A stretch of 64,000 nt of DNA from Serilophus lunatus. Taxonomy: Eukaryota > Chordata > Aves > Passeriformes > Eurylaimidae. The stretch covers positions 259,111-323,110 of the forward strand of contig VXBA01006131.1 of NCBI GenBank assembly GCA_013399895.1, read 5' to 3'. The position numbers and the translations under genes were made by a program. The notes beneath the pieces are model-generated. The model saw nothing but the letters and a program-made list of their open reading frames with translations. It was not told the origin of the DNA and did no database searches. Below are positions 14,151 through 26,544 of the stretch, piece by piece (the first letter of the stretch is position 1; every line of letters begins with the position of its first letter).

Positions 14151-14549
14151 TCCTATGGGTCTCTATAGAGCTATAGGACCTCACTAGACACTAAACAAAT
14201 ACACACAACAGACTTCACAATATTACGCAATACTAAAACCAAAAAACAAATGACAAACTGCTCCTCAAAGGACGGTGGTGGAGCTGAGGAGCAAGGGAAG
14301 AGGGGAAGGCCTCCGCGTGGCGTATTTCCTGGTCTTGCAACACCTGAAAGACAAAACAGTGAGAAGCACCCCCTCAGGAACCCAAGGGGAACAATACCAC
14401 AATGTTGTAGCTGGGTGGTCTTCTGGTGCCAGTCAGAGGTCCGGAGGTGCTGCGAAGAAGGGGAGTCGGGAGGGACGAGGACGAGTGGCGGTCAATGTTA
14501 TCTGGACCACGACAAGCTGGCAGAAGGGAAAGACTTCTGGGTTTCACAG

Positions 14550-14559
14550 CTTTTATGGG
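14550..14559 (-). promoter_or_regulatory. TATA-like box of LTR B copy 1
   Basis: The minus strand reads CCCATAAAAG, which is conserved in copy 2 at 46918-46927. Its activity is inferred only. Confidence 0.4.
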
Positions 14560-15604
14560 TTCTTGATATCGTGTGAACTGTGGCCTCTTCCCAGGCAGGG
14601 AGCTTTCTTAATGGTCAGCTGTGCTCAGCACCGCCCCTTTCTGAGATTTCAGCGCTCTGAGCAAGACAGCGCTTCCTGCCAAAAAGCCACGTGCTGTGGA
14701 CCTGGGGCCCAGCATCTGCCATTGCCGCTGGCTGCAGGGCACTCCCAGGGACAGCTGGACTGCCTGCAGGGCCCCTGTCACTTGTAGGGACCCGCCATGG
14801 ACAGTGGGACTGCAGGGGGACCACCTGTGGGGGTAGCTGCTGCCACACATTTCCCGGCAGCACAGGGAGGGGCCACAGAGCCGCGGCCACCCCCAGCAGG
14901 GCCTCCTGCCAGCCGCCCACCATGAGAAACTGCTGCCCCACACCTTTATGGCAGCATGCGACAGGCAGCGCTAGCTGCCTTTGCTGGGCAGGCACTGGCC
15001 ACCCCCTACACGGCACGGCAGCCAGTGGCTCCGTGCACACTAAGCGCAGCTGCCTGCAGTCCACCGCATGGAAGCCCGGGGGAGTGGCGGGAGCCAGGAC
15101 CCAGCCACCCCGTGCCACTCCCTACCCGTGACCCAAGCCACACGGGACCCATGCGAAACGAGCCGCCTCCGCTCCTGCACTGCCACTCTTGTGCTGCGGC
15201 AAGAGAAAAGGTGGCAGAGCGGCACTGTGCAACTCTCCGCCGCTCTCAGGGGGTACCATCGGTCTCGGTCTAAGCCACCACAGCTGCAGGGAAGACACTC
15301 TTCTGGTGCGCCACAGTAGAAGGTTGGGAAAAATGGCTCTGTGCCCACCACACCTCCGATCTATGCACTGATAGTGGTGCGGGGAAAGAAAAAACGGTGG
15401 GTGTGTGGGCTACGGCTCTGCGCCCAAACAGCTACCTTTCCTCAGTCCTGTTGAGCCCCAGGTCTCTGGAGCTGGGATCTGTTAACTCTGCTCTCTGTTC
15501 TCTGTTCCCAAGAATTTGGGGAAAACAAAAAAGAAAATGATTTTAATGGTTCTCTCCCCTTTTCCCTCAAGAAAACAGGACACTCTAACTTCAAACCCAT
15601 TACA

Positions 15605-15609
15605 AGTTC
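15605..15609. repeat. 5-bp target-site duplication, right copy (AGTTC)
   Basis: Pairs with AGATC at 14069-14073, one mismatch. Confidence 0.55.
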
Positions 15610-16674
15610 CCATGAGGTTTTGCAAGACAGCAACAATTAACTGTCATTAATTATAACAAAATATTTCATCCCTAACTTACTATCATACTTTAATAATCAG
15701 AAATAATTAAAATTAATTTTACATTAAATCTTTTATAAAAACGTAGAAAGCTGTTAGTCCATTTGTAATGACATAAATAAAGAGTTTTCCTTTGTTCTGC
15801 ATAACAGAGAATGAAGCTCATCCGGAGTCTATCACTGGACTCCTGGACACTATCCTAACACAAGAAATATATTATAACAATAGAGCAATGCAAATTCTAC
15901 AGCTACAAGCCTGTGCTGTAATTTTTAAAGGTGTGTATGAGGTTGCTGCACTGTTCATAACAAATATTCTCACAGAGTCTTATGCACATGTACTTATCCT
16001 GTTTACACTGTTTCTTTCCTTTCGGTGATTTAAAAGGAAAAAAAAAATCATTGTCAGTCTGCTGCAATCTCATTCCATTTTCTGAAGTTTGCTTTAGAAA
16101 CTTAAAACCATTTGTTACAGTTCAAGAAATAAAGTGCATTTAGAGAGGATGGGGAGCTGAGGGATGGGGTCAGGGGGAGAGAAAGTGCAGGACAGAGTTA
16201 GCCTTGTTTGCTTGACCAGCTTGCATATTTCAGTAACACGCAATGGATTTCTCAGCTATTAGTCTGAATGAGTGAGATTTTCCGTTAATAACTAAATAGC
16301 AACGAGATCTGCTAGTCAAGACAGCAATCACATTGAAAAGGAGCTCTGCTGTCTTAATATTATGAAAATGTAAGAAGTTTTTCTTCACTCTGTGGTCTCT
16401 GGAGGATTCTGGAAGAACTCAGAGGTCACACAGATGGCCTTCAAAATCACAAAAGACAAAAAAATTTTGATGAAAATAAAGTCCAAAAGGGTGGGTTTCT
16501 AATTTTTCCTGAGGAATCAGTGGTCCCTCCACTATTCTAAGTAGATCGGCCAGAGATAGAGTCCCACTCTATCATCTTCACATTAGTTTCAGAACTCATC
16601 TACCACTGAGCACTCTAGTAGCACATACATTGTTGCATTCCACTCACACATGTTCAAGCAACAAGCCAGCTCAC
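15610..16674. other. Unique sequence
   Basis: No gene or transposon was recognised. A 78-codon frame at 15792-16028 (+) has no family resemblance. Confidence 0.5.
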
Positions 16675-16998
16675 AGAATCATGATAAAAACTAGGTTGGA
16701 AAAGACCTCTGAGATCATTGAGCCCACCCTTTGACCTAACACCACCTTGTCAACTGGACCATGGCACTAAGTGCCACATCCAGTCTCTTTTTAAATACCT
16801 TCAGGGATGGTGACTCTACCACCTCCCTGGGCAGCCCATTCCAGTGCCTAGTAACTCTCTGCAAAGAACTTCTTCCTAACGTCTAACCTAAACCTCCCCT
16901 GGCATAGTTTAAGACTGTGCCCTCTGCTGGTTGCCTGGGAAAAAGAGATCGATACTGTCCTGGCTACTACCTTGTAGAGAGTGAGAGGGTCTCTCAGT
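16675..16998 (-). mobile_element. CR1 LINE 3' end, minus strand
   Basis: This reads as the reverse complement of the CR1 tail: CACAGAATCATGATAAAAAC, then AGGTTGGAAAAGACCTCTGA, then CCACCTCCCTGGGCAGCCCA, and the AACCTCCCCTGGC segment. It stops at the region encoding the ORF2 C-terminal segment. It is about 324 bp long, 5'-truncated and moderately diverged. Confidence 0.88.
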
Positions 16999-19900
16999 TC
17001 AAGACATATAATCTCTCTGGTGTTTAACTACTTTAACTGTATTTTAAATTAGTACATCCAAAGTTTTGCCACCAAGGTGGTTATCCAAATCTTGTTTCTA
17101 CAATTTTTTTCCCTTTATGTTTGTATAAAGGGAAAGAAAACCTTTTGCTAGCAAGTATTATGTAAAAGTAAATCTTAAATTCAAAACTTCCACCCAACTG
17201 AAGTCAAAGTTTGAAAATCTGGGCTTGGTGCGACCTGCAGAAAATTGCCAACATTCTGGATATTCAGGAAAAAGAAGTAATAAAAGTAATTTAGATGGAA
17301 TTATGGAGTCTATTTTGTGATGTAATATGGCCAAAGAGTAATATGAATTTAGTACACTGAACTTTTTTCTTGTATCTCTCAGAACATTATTCAGACATTT
17401 GTTTAGTCCTTGAAGCATTCACATGAATCAAGAATATTATCTCCATTTTAAACATAAAGAAATTCAGTCCTGGGTAGGACACACACCAAATTTGCTCAGC
17501 TGCCAAATGATAGAATTGATTACTGGACTAATAAAGACTAGAATGGAAACTTAAGCTGTATTGAGTAAGGTCATCATTAGTGGAAGTTGATGTTGGGACC
17601 CTTGAAAGACATAATAGGTTTAAATTCAGAGAAAACAGTACATTTCCGTAATATTTTAGTACAAAGACAGTTCTGTAAACATGACACTGGGAAAATTGTT
17701 TCCCAAAATTCTCAGGACAAATACCTGCCATTTTTCCATCTCAAAAGACAGAATGAAGATTCCTTCCTCCTTTCTCACTTGCACCAAAATCTTAATGCAG
17801 CTCTACAGAATAGGGAAGTTGGAAAACTGGCATCTGTTCTGATCCTTTCAATTAACTGTTCTGTGATAAGATTTAGAAACATAACAGCAGACATTTTTAA
17901 GGCAAAAGCCAATCGTATTCTGATACTAGCTGTCACTTCACCCAAAAGAATCAGTTGTGGTTTTATTACAACAGATCACAAACATATTCATACTTTGAAT
18001 TATTTATTTTTTTAAGAGAGCCAAAGTGAGATTGTTTGGTATGCATTTTAGATTTAATGAATTCATTAAAGACATAATTTTTGGTTTTCAAACTATTAAG
18101 GATATTTTTTATTTTATGTATTTTATGTAGTTCTTTTCAGTATTAATTACTGTGTTTTATTGTCCAGCTATATATTTATGTTTTAGAAGAAAAAGATGAT
18201 GTTATAGAAGCCATTACCATCTGAAACATCAGTTCTGCACAGAATCAAATGTTCATTCCAGAAATTCACTCTGTGCTGTTTGCCAGATATTAGAAAAATA
18301 TGCCCATGTTTTCAAAGTTACTAATGTCTATTTTTTCTTAGCTAGTAACAGAACAACAAATCTATTTTATTTGCATTGAGTTAGACAAAAAGAAATTATT
18401 CTGCTATATGTATGTGTAGATGGTGAAAGAGTTTACAACCTCATTAAACACTTCTGAGACATTCTTTTTTCTCATATGCTGTATCTGACAGTAAGAATAC
18501 CGGAAACCAAAACAGTTTCACAGATAGCGAAGTGATCCACACTCAGAAGAGGAAAAGAAGTACATAAAGGGTTCTTACACTTAAACCTCAATTCTAGATT
18601 AAATAACTTCATAGGTAATGCCAACCTGAACAGCCCAACTTCTAAACTGAATCAGTGGAAATAAATTAGATAATGAGATACTAGCTACATGAGCAGTATG
18701 GGGAGTCATTTCTATATTTCTCATTCAATGAAAATTTCTGATATACTGTAAATTAATTTTCTTATAAAATGACACTCTAAATTCCAAGTTCCTTAGAAGA
18801 ATGTTATTATCATCCACATAATCTGTGTTTGTACTAGTATATCCTCCAACCCATAAATATTTAATTATTAATCTCAAAAACATTTACAGCATTCAGAGTC
18901 AGAAATAGCAAAAATACATGTTGCAACTTCAGTAAGAAAGTAGACTATACTACTAAGTGTAAAATTCTTTGATTCAAGTATTTCAACTTGCAGTCAATAC
19001 CTGTATACTTTAATTTATTTCATTGCATTTAGTATGTGAAAAAGAACAGAGAAAGATGTTCTTGAACTTCTCTTGTGTATAAAAAAGTGCTTTCGACATT
19101 AAAGAGAAAAAAATCTTGTGCTGAAATTAATTTCAAGTGGAAGCAGAATTTGACCTCAACTGCCAAATCATGTTTTGTCTTGCATTGATTAGGTATCTTC
19201 CCATCCAAATAAAAAGAATTTATAGCCTCATTTATATATCAACATTGATTGAATATATATTCTACTTTCATTTGGCTGACATAATCAATTTAATATTCAG
19301 GAGTCAAAAAAGAACTGTTCTACATCATATTTAAAAAATAGGAATATATCGTCTTTCTTAGTTTGCATACTTTTAGTTATATCTCAGTTCTCAAACCTTT
19401 AAAAGAAAAAAGTTCACATTCACTGGGAACTTGGAAAAATTACACTCTTCCTCAAAAAATTTTCAGTTTCATTATTTTTAAGAGTTGCTCGGGAGTGCAG
19501 AAGATTAGATTTCCCTTTACTATTTACACTACTTATAAACATCTTAAAGTTCAGTTCGATTGTGAAACACGAAAGGAATTAAGTTTTGAGAGGTTTGAAC
19601 TTTTCTGAAATAGGTTTTTCAATTCCTAATGAATTAAGAGATGAGCTTAAAATTCTGTTATCAAATCAAGGCAGCTGTATACTACTAGCCATAGTACAGT
19701 TTAAAGTCTGAGAAAGCAACGTTTCCATCTTATTTAATCAATGGAAAAAAAAAGAAGTTTAATGTAATAATCATGCTGGATTTCATGATTGTCCCAAAAA
19801 AGCAATAGAATTACCACATGTTAATAAAATTTTGTCACTATCCTGTGAAATTATCTTCAGTTTTTTGATTTAGATGGTATTCAACACTGGCTATGAAAGT

Positions 19901-20339
19901 ATTTTGCTTTGACATTGCTTAGGATAGAACACTGCACAGAACTAGAAGATCAAAGTGTTCAGAACATACTTACATTTAACAATAATATAAATAAGATATT
20001 ACAAGAAGACTATTATAGGTATATAATATTATCAATAATATCATATATACTCTAGAAAAAATATAATTTTTCAAATTTCAAAGAATTTGCTGTAAGTTGA
20101 AGAGTAGCTGATTACCATTAAAAAGTTGGATGATTTTTTTTTTCCTTGCATCTAGTTGGTATTTGCCCATTTTTCAGTTTGACCCCATCACTGCCTTTCC
20201 ATTGCACCCCTCTGGGACATGTCTGAATCCATCATGTAGATGACAAGGTAGCTACAAAACCTCTGCTGAGTCTTGACTTCTTTAGGATAACCAGATGCAG
20301 TTCTCAACCTTGCACACCAGGCTCCAGGCTCCAGTACGC
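16999..20339. other. Unique AT-rich sequence
   Basis: No gene or transposon was recognised over 3.3 kb. A 142-codon plus-strand frame (17587-18015) is the longest here. It shows no domain, signal or low-complexity pattern that I recognise and probably arose by chance in AT-rich DNA. Confidence 0.5.
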
Positions 20340-20880
20340 TCACCATCTCAGTGACCATCAGCTGGACTTACTGCCTTCTGGTAATGGGGAGCACAAAACT
20401 GGACAGAGGTCCTCAGATGAAGTCTCACAAGTGAGAAAAAGGGGAAAATCCACCTCCCTAGACCTGTTAGCCAAACAAGTCCAGGTTGCAAGCAGCCACG
20501 TTCTCTGCTACTGTGTGTCCTTCCATTTCTTTCCTACCATGTTTTTCTCTGTAAAAGTCTTTGCTACCCTGTCAGACTGTAGTCTGTCCTGCTTAATCAG
20601 AATATTTAATCTCAGATATAGAAGATATATTTGCTTTTGTTGAACTTTAGGTGGTTTCTGTCAGTCCTTTTATGCAGTTTGTTGAGGTTCCTTTGAAATA
20701 GCAGCTCTGCTTTTCAGCTTATCCATCATTCTGTAATTTGGCACCATTCATGAGCTTGCTGACAGCGTGCTTCATCATCTTTTAGACTATTAGTAAAAAA
20801 AGTAATAAAAAATTAAATAGTATTGGCCCTATTATTTACCCCCCTGAATGAAGGTAAATCTTTAAAGGTTATAGAGCAGA
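20340..20880 (-). mobile_element. Old CR1 LINE internal fragment, minus strand
   Basis: Reverse-complement CR1 coding remnants are in order. AACTGGACAGAGGTCCTCAG with ATCCACCTCCCTAGACCTGT is the segment encoding the region upstream of FWAPQ. TGTTGAACTTTAGGTGG is the FNK/FNTAK region. GCACCATTCATGAGCTTGCT is the ADDTKL segment, and ATTGGCCCTATTATTTACCC is the motif B flank. The copy is strongly diverged, with many indels. Confidence 0.7.
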
Positions 20881-22937
20881 AAAAGCACCCCTAAGAAAAT
20901 ATTGTTTTGTCACACCTACATCTGACACTACTAATTTTCCTATTCTGAATTCAGGTACAATATACTAACTTAACAATCAATGTCTACCATACATTTCATA
21001 TGTTTACATATTCTATGTAAACCTTTTTATTTTTCAGTTTGTAATTGCATTATCAATCAGCAAAATTACCTTGGTGAAATTTAGTAAAATGTTTGAACCT
21101 CTGTTCTAGACTTCAAACTTTGCAAGCATTACATGAAAAAATGCCCAAACAGTGTAGCTCTGGACATTCTTTCATGATTGTTTTGTAGTTATTGGACTAA
21201 AACTTCAATATCTAGTGAAATATTTGTTATATGGCTAAAAGGCAACTAGAGTACTTCTGTGGGCTCAAAATCTTACCATAGAAGTTTCCCTATCCTTCAA
21301 GCAGCAGCTATATGAGTCTGTCTCTTTAGACTTTAACTGAATATGTACATTGTGTGTTGAGCACTGTACTGTCATACTACATGCTGAACATTAAGTTTAC
21401 TGATTTGACCAGGATCTTGGGTCTGCTGCTGGGAAGCTCATTTCCTTCACTGACTTTATGAACTATTGCATTTCTAACATCTGTCATTCCTCAGCAGCTT
21501 TTTAATCTACTAAGAAACTGAATTTATTAATTAAGAATTAATTCTTAATTTCATAATTTCTTATTTTGTAGGTATGATTGTATTTACTTGGCTTTGTATG
21601 TAGTGAAAACCTTTAACCCACCTCTCAACAGCTCAGCTATCTCAGATTCAAGGATCAGTTCAGTGCTCTGCAGCTGAACACCCATGGTTTAATTTACAGG
21701 GAAAATCCACTAAAGTGAGAGATGGCACATGGAGCAGCTATAACCTCACCTCTCTCAGGCTGTTGGATCTGACATGACACACACTTCTAAAAAAATTTCA
21801 AGATTTGAGCCCTTATGCGAAGAGTTTCCCTTTCATATTATCCTGCACTACATAATGCTGCACTCCAAAACCTGCTTGTAAATGAATGACTCATTCATTA
21901 AAAAAAAATAAAAAATAAAATCAAGTTTGTCTATTTACCTCACTCATCTCTCTTTCCATATTTATGTCTTATTAGCAAATATATAATTGTCTGAACAAAT
22001 ATAAAATAATTGTATCTCAGAACAATATATTAACATACATTAAGAAAAAATAATAATAATAAAAATGAATAGAATCAGTTTCAAAGAAGGGATTCCTTAT
22101 TTTCTCAGTATCTTTAACCAGGTCTCAGAAAAAGCATGATGAGAAGCTTTTAATTGACAAAATTCTATGTTTTAATGCACTTACAGGAAACAAAGCATAT
22201 AATTTAAAACAAAGGAAACTAATTTCAGAAAAGAGAAAACAAACATCAGGTCTACAAAATAATAAATCTAACTGAAAATATGTACTGATTATGTGGCATT
22301 TGTCTCAGTAGTGTCACATTCTTTTTCTGGACTCTGTCAGTAAGGCAGAGCTTCATTCAGAACACCTGAGCATCACTGAATCAGGTTTCTTTAAACATTC
22401 TGTTAGTAAACTAAAATTTTTCTGAAATGATGTATTTTTTCCACTACTTAGAGTAACAAATACATATATATATAATAATTAATTTCATTGCATTTCTTTT
22501 CAAATAAAAACATGATAACTTGAAAGAGAATAGGAAAGTTTAGATTTACCATAATTTGAACAATCTCTACATCGAATATTTTCCAGTCATGTGATCATTG
22601 TCGTGGATCATATAAGCATTTCTTAGAGCAAGTATGAATTTCACACTTAATATCTCTGAATAAAACTTTAAAGCAATAATTTACTTGCTTGAGAAACTCT
22701 GAGTAATAGATGATTAGGTTGTACACCAAACATTTATTTGGAAATGGATAAGGTAAAATGTTGAGCATATTAGAGAAAAACCTTTGTTATTCCCAAAAAA
22801 TGCATTGCTCAATGTTATCCATACACAACACCTCAACACATAGAAACTACAAGACAAAAAAAATAAAAACCAAAAAACCCCAAAAACTTAAACCAGCATG
22901 TTTCCCTAATAATAACAAAACCCCCAACATTTATTAC
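20881..22937. other. Unique AT-rich sequence with 22-bp palindrome
   Basis: No gene or element was recognised. It contains the perfect palindrome at 21529-21550 and an A/C-rich run at 22835-22925 (AAAAACC and AACCCC words). Confidence 0.5.
21529..21550. repeat. Perfect 22-bp palindrome
   Basis: An 11-bp arm AATTAAGAATT is followed directly by its reverse complement, with no spacer. Confidence 0.85.
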
Positions 22938-23200
22938 CTTGGGTTTAACAAGTGTAAAGTTAATTTCTTCTCAGTGGCTGTTACAGTGCTGTGTTTTAGA
23001 TTCAGAATAAGAATGGTGTTGATAACATAGTGATGTTTCAGGTTTTTGCTAAACTGTGTTTATCTTAAGTCTAGGACTTTCTTGTCTCATGCTCTGCCAG
23101 TAAGGAGATCCACAAAAAAATCTGGGAGGGAGCAGAGCAGGGACAGGTGATCTGGGCTGACCAAACATGTTCCATACCACAGAATGTCATGTCCAGTGTA
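22938..23200 (+). mobile_element. Decayed LTR 'family A' fragment
   Basis: This matches the first part of the LTR at 46243-48480 plus the part beyond that copy's insertion. The order is AAGTTAATTTCTTCTCAGTGG, GGTGTTGATAACATAGTGATG (in segments), TCTGCCAGTAAGGAG, CTGGGAGGGAGC and CCATACCACAGAATGTCAT. It then fades out before the TATA region. In this copy the middle is continuous, which confirms that the 46.4-48.1 kb block is an insertion in the other copy. It is 3'-truncated or eroded, and no duplication was found. Confidence 0.65.
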
Positions 23201-25915
23201 TCAACTAATTGCATAACATAAACAGGACTACATCGACATGCTTGATTTCTCTTAGCCTTCAAAGACCATAGTGCAACTGAAGTCCTAAAATAATAAAAAA
23301 TCAGATGAAGCAGATATCATTAAAAAACTTAAATCCAAATATTAAAATCTGAGCCTTAGAAGTTTGAAACACTGGAAGAGGAGCCACAGGATTCTATCTT
23401 ATATATTCTTTGGTAAATGGAACATGGAGGGAATGTTAGAAACTCATCCAGAACACTCTAGATTGTAAGATTATGAGTGCAGACTGTTTATTTAGTGCAC
23501 TGAAAAACTGTGCTAGCACATGAGATTAAAAAGATAAGTGTCTGCGACTCTGGGTCAAATGGGATCCTCAATGAGAACTCTACAAGGATAAAAAAAATAA
23601 AAAAAATAAAAATTAAAAATAAAAGTCAACAAATTACATGCAATGCACACTGGCAACTACACTATCAGACCCTCTCTGGTTTTCTTTATTTTTTCTTTAT
23701 TTGAATCTGTGAGTAAATGTGTCTGATTAAAAACAAACAAACACACACACAATTCAGCATCTCATACCATTTTCTGACATCTGTGAACAACCCGTGTCTA
23801 CATGTTTCAAGCTGACAAAAACTAGAATAATTTAAAGACATCATCACCAGACAGGAGAAACGGAATAAGAACAAATACAACTAATTAGGAGATAAAATGG
23901 TAACGCACAACACTAGGAAAGAGGGAGTAAACGAGTATTAAAACATTGGTCAAGAAATTCAAGTGAAAAGAAAGATGCTTCGAATAATCAGAGATTGGCA
24001 AGAATGCCTAGCAGGTTTGTTTTTTTCTTGGCACAGAACTCATGAAAAATCTTTTCTTTCCTAACTCATGAATAATCTTTTCTTTCCTAAGTCATCTCCA
24101 CATGATGTGGACACTTGTGACATCATTGCTAGCCATGAGGCAGATGGAAGCTTTAGGCACATCACCTTACCAGCCATCCATCACGTGTTAACTGTGTATT
24201 AGGCTTCTACAAGTAAACACACGATGAAATTTTTCTGCCTTTCTTTCAGCATCTTTGCATTCTGTAGTTAGTTTTCACAGAACTCAAAGTGTTCTTACCT
24301 AAACTTTGTCTTTCTTTTTTGAACTTGTTAAATAGTTCAAAAATTATTAGGAGGTGGGAAAAGAGAGCAAGCGTTTGTTAAGAAAACAAGGCAAATAATA
24401 CTTGTTCTCCTTGGAAAACAGTTTCTCTTTTAAGGAGAAAATGAACTACAAATAGCTTATTAGGGGCATCTTAGATAGCAATAAAATGTTTTTCACTGTT
24501 CATAGCTGAATACTGAATTTTGAAAATTAAGATAGTGTAAGGTTGAAATGTAAAGTATGTAGATATGACTGAGGAAAATGAGATTCACGAATGAATGACT
24601 GATTAGTTTCAGAAGAGTTTGTAAGTCTGTGCCTCTGGCCATGTTAAATTGAATTTACCTACACTTCTGCTTGACACAGTTGGAAATTCACATTAGCACA
24701 AAAATTGGCATTATATAGGCAGTATTTTCAGATGACCAAATTATTTTTGTAAACCTGAAGCTATATTGTAATGATACTTACGATGAAATTAGAAATTTAG
24801 ATTTCATCTAATATCTTATAAATCCTATCAAATCTTGCTGCTGCAAAAGTAGACAGTGCAGTGTTACAGAAATACAGATCCATATTACTGAAGTTGGTTC
24901 TTATTGGGCCACCTAAGAGCTATCACCTCGGCAATCTGGCACAGCAACATCAGAAAAACTCTTTAAAGACTGCATGAATTACCTCATTAATCACCAAATG
25001 AAAATAGAATTTAAAAAAAAAATAATAGCAGAATCAACCTTATTTTCTTTTTAGCAAGTTCTTTCAAAAAAATTTTTTTCAAGGTCTTGTATTTCTAATA
25101 TCTCTACATTATAAAACATACAATATACTATTTACTGTTAGCATCTCATTAATGTTTAAATTGAATTGCTTTTAAGCAGGTAAACTATATTTGTTCTTTT
25201 TTATTGCTTTCTGCATTTTAATGGGTTCTTTTTATTACAAAAAATGGAGGTTTTAGAAAAAGAAGAAAAGGAGAAAAAGTTAGGTGAAGTATCAATGTAA
25301 GAAGAGCTGATGTCAGCGATTTGCAGTCATTGTGCAAGACAAAGGTTTGGCTTCCACGGTGCTGCTCAGAGCGCAAGTACTGAATGAAACACGTCTGAAG
25401 ATTTTTGGATCTGAGTGATTGCTGATTGTGAGAACAATGTTCAGTTTTGTTTCAACAAATCTAATATTATATTGACTAAATTAGTTAACGTAAGTAATAA
25501 ATAGCCCTTTCAGGCCGCATCCAGGATGCATTCGCAGATGAAATCTACACACATGGAAACCCAGTGTGTGGATCATACTCCTGTTCTAAATGATCAGGAA
25601 AAGAGCATCACCTCTCATATGTTGTCACTGATCCACTTATCTATTGTATGATCCTAATCTTTCTGTCCAGAAAATCAGTGGGCTTTGTACAGCTGTCAGA
25701 GGCAAATCAGAGAGCTTGAAGTTGTGCAGCGTTGAGAAACTGGCCTGAAATTCTATCAGTCTTAAGTATTGTAGAATCACAGAAAGCATGAGGTTAGACC
25801 TAACACATTGGGGCACCTGGTCCCACCTCAATTCTTTATGCTCAACGATTTTTATTATTATTTGCTTAGCCAAGGCAAAAAGCAACAGAGGTCTTAAGGG
25901 GTCCTCAGAAGATTA
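23201..25915. other. Unique sequence with small tandem duplication
   Basis: No gene was recognised. It contains the 26-bp duplication at 24038-24089 and an A-rich run at 23589-23625. At about 25773-25830 there is weak resemblance to a CR1 terminus (GAATCACAGAAAGC). Confidence 0.5.
24038..24089. repeat. 26-bp tandem duplication
   Basis: Two adjacent 26-bp units (24038-24063 and 24064-24089) both run from ACTCATGAA to CTTTCCTA and differ at one base. Confidence 0.9.
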
Positions 25916-26480
25916 AGGATCACAAAATCACGTAAGAGTTGAGGTTGGAATGGACACTCAGAGGTCCAACCACTCTGTTCAAGCAGGACAATTTAAAGCT
26001 GGTTGCCCAAGATCACATTCACCTGGTGTTTGAGTTTCTTCAAGGAGGGATACTCACAAGTGCTTTCGGCAGTGTGTGCCAGTGCTCGGTCACCTTCAAA
26101 ATATGAAAGTGTTTCCTGACATACAGAGGGAACCTTCAGTTTTGATTTGTGCCCATTGACTCTGATCCTATCACTGGTTACCACTGAAAAGAAGACCTTT
26201 TCTCTGTCCTCCTTATAGATTTCCTTCTGAAACTTATATGCATTGATGAGAATCCCCCAAGCCTTTTCTTCTCCAGACTGAAAGTCCCAGCTTTTCAGTC
26301 TTTCCTAGTTGGAGAGATGCTCCTTTCCCTTAATCATCCTTTTGCTCTTTCATTGATCTCTGTCCAACTCATCCATATCTCTCTTGTACTCGGGAATCCA
26401 AAACTAGACAAAGTACTCCAGGCATTGCCTTAGCAGTGTCTGAGGATCTCCTCATATTCCTTCCTGCTATCCTGACAGGT
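25916..26480 (-). mobile_element. CR1 LINE 3' end, minus strand (old)
   Basis: The reverse-complement tail begins ATCACAAAATCACG, then GAGGTTGGAATGG. It passes through the ORF2 C-terminal segment and CTTTTCTTCTCCAGACTGAA, and reaches AATCCAAAACTAGACAAAGT. It is about 565 bp long, with its frame broken, and it is followed in the same orientation by a second CR1 tail. Confidence 0.8.
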
Positions 26481-26544
26481 AAACATAGTAAATTGATTAT
26501 AAAATGCTACAATCTTGAAGAAATATTTGCAGTAATACTGTGGA

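Larger units (their letters stand above)
14074..15604 (-). mobile_element. Solo LTR, GC-rich 'family B', copy 1 (1,531 bp)
   Basis: The element runs from TGTGGTGGTTT to ACCCATTACA, so it has the TGT...ACA termini of a retroviral LTR. It matches the element at 46428-48086 along its length, with indels. I infer minus-strand orientation because two signals are kept in both copies on that strand. One is a TATA-like CCCATAAAAG (here about 14550-14559). The other is AATAAA (complement of 14145-14150), about 70 bp before the minus-strand 3' end. The interior (14600-15330) is GC-rich and gives several overlapping open frames of about 100-170 codons on both strands. They are probably chance frames, because neither copy favours one strand or frame. 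No primer-binding site, gag or pol lies beside it, so it is a solo LTR. Confidence 0.75.

Noticed and set aside
14275..14787. 170-codon open frame
   Set aside because: LTR B interior; competing frames of similar length occur on both strands.
17587..18015. 142-codon plus-strand frame
   Set aside because: AT-rich composition, no domain and no promoter or splice signal; length is possible by chance in 64 kb.
25773..25830. Possible CR1 terminus (GAATCACAGAAAGC...)
   Set aside because: Only about 40-50 bp of weak similarity; too short to separate from chance.
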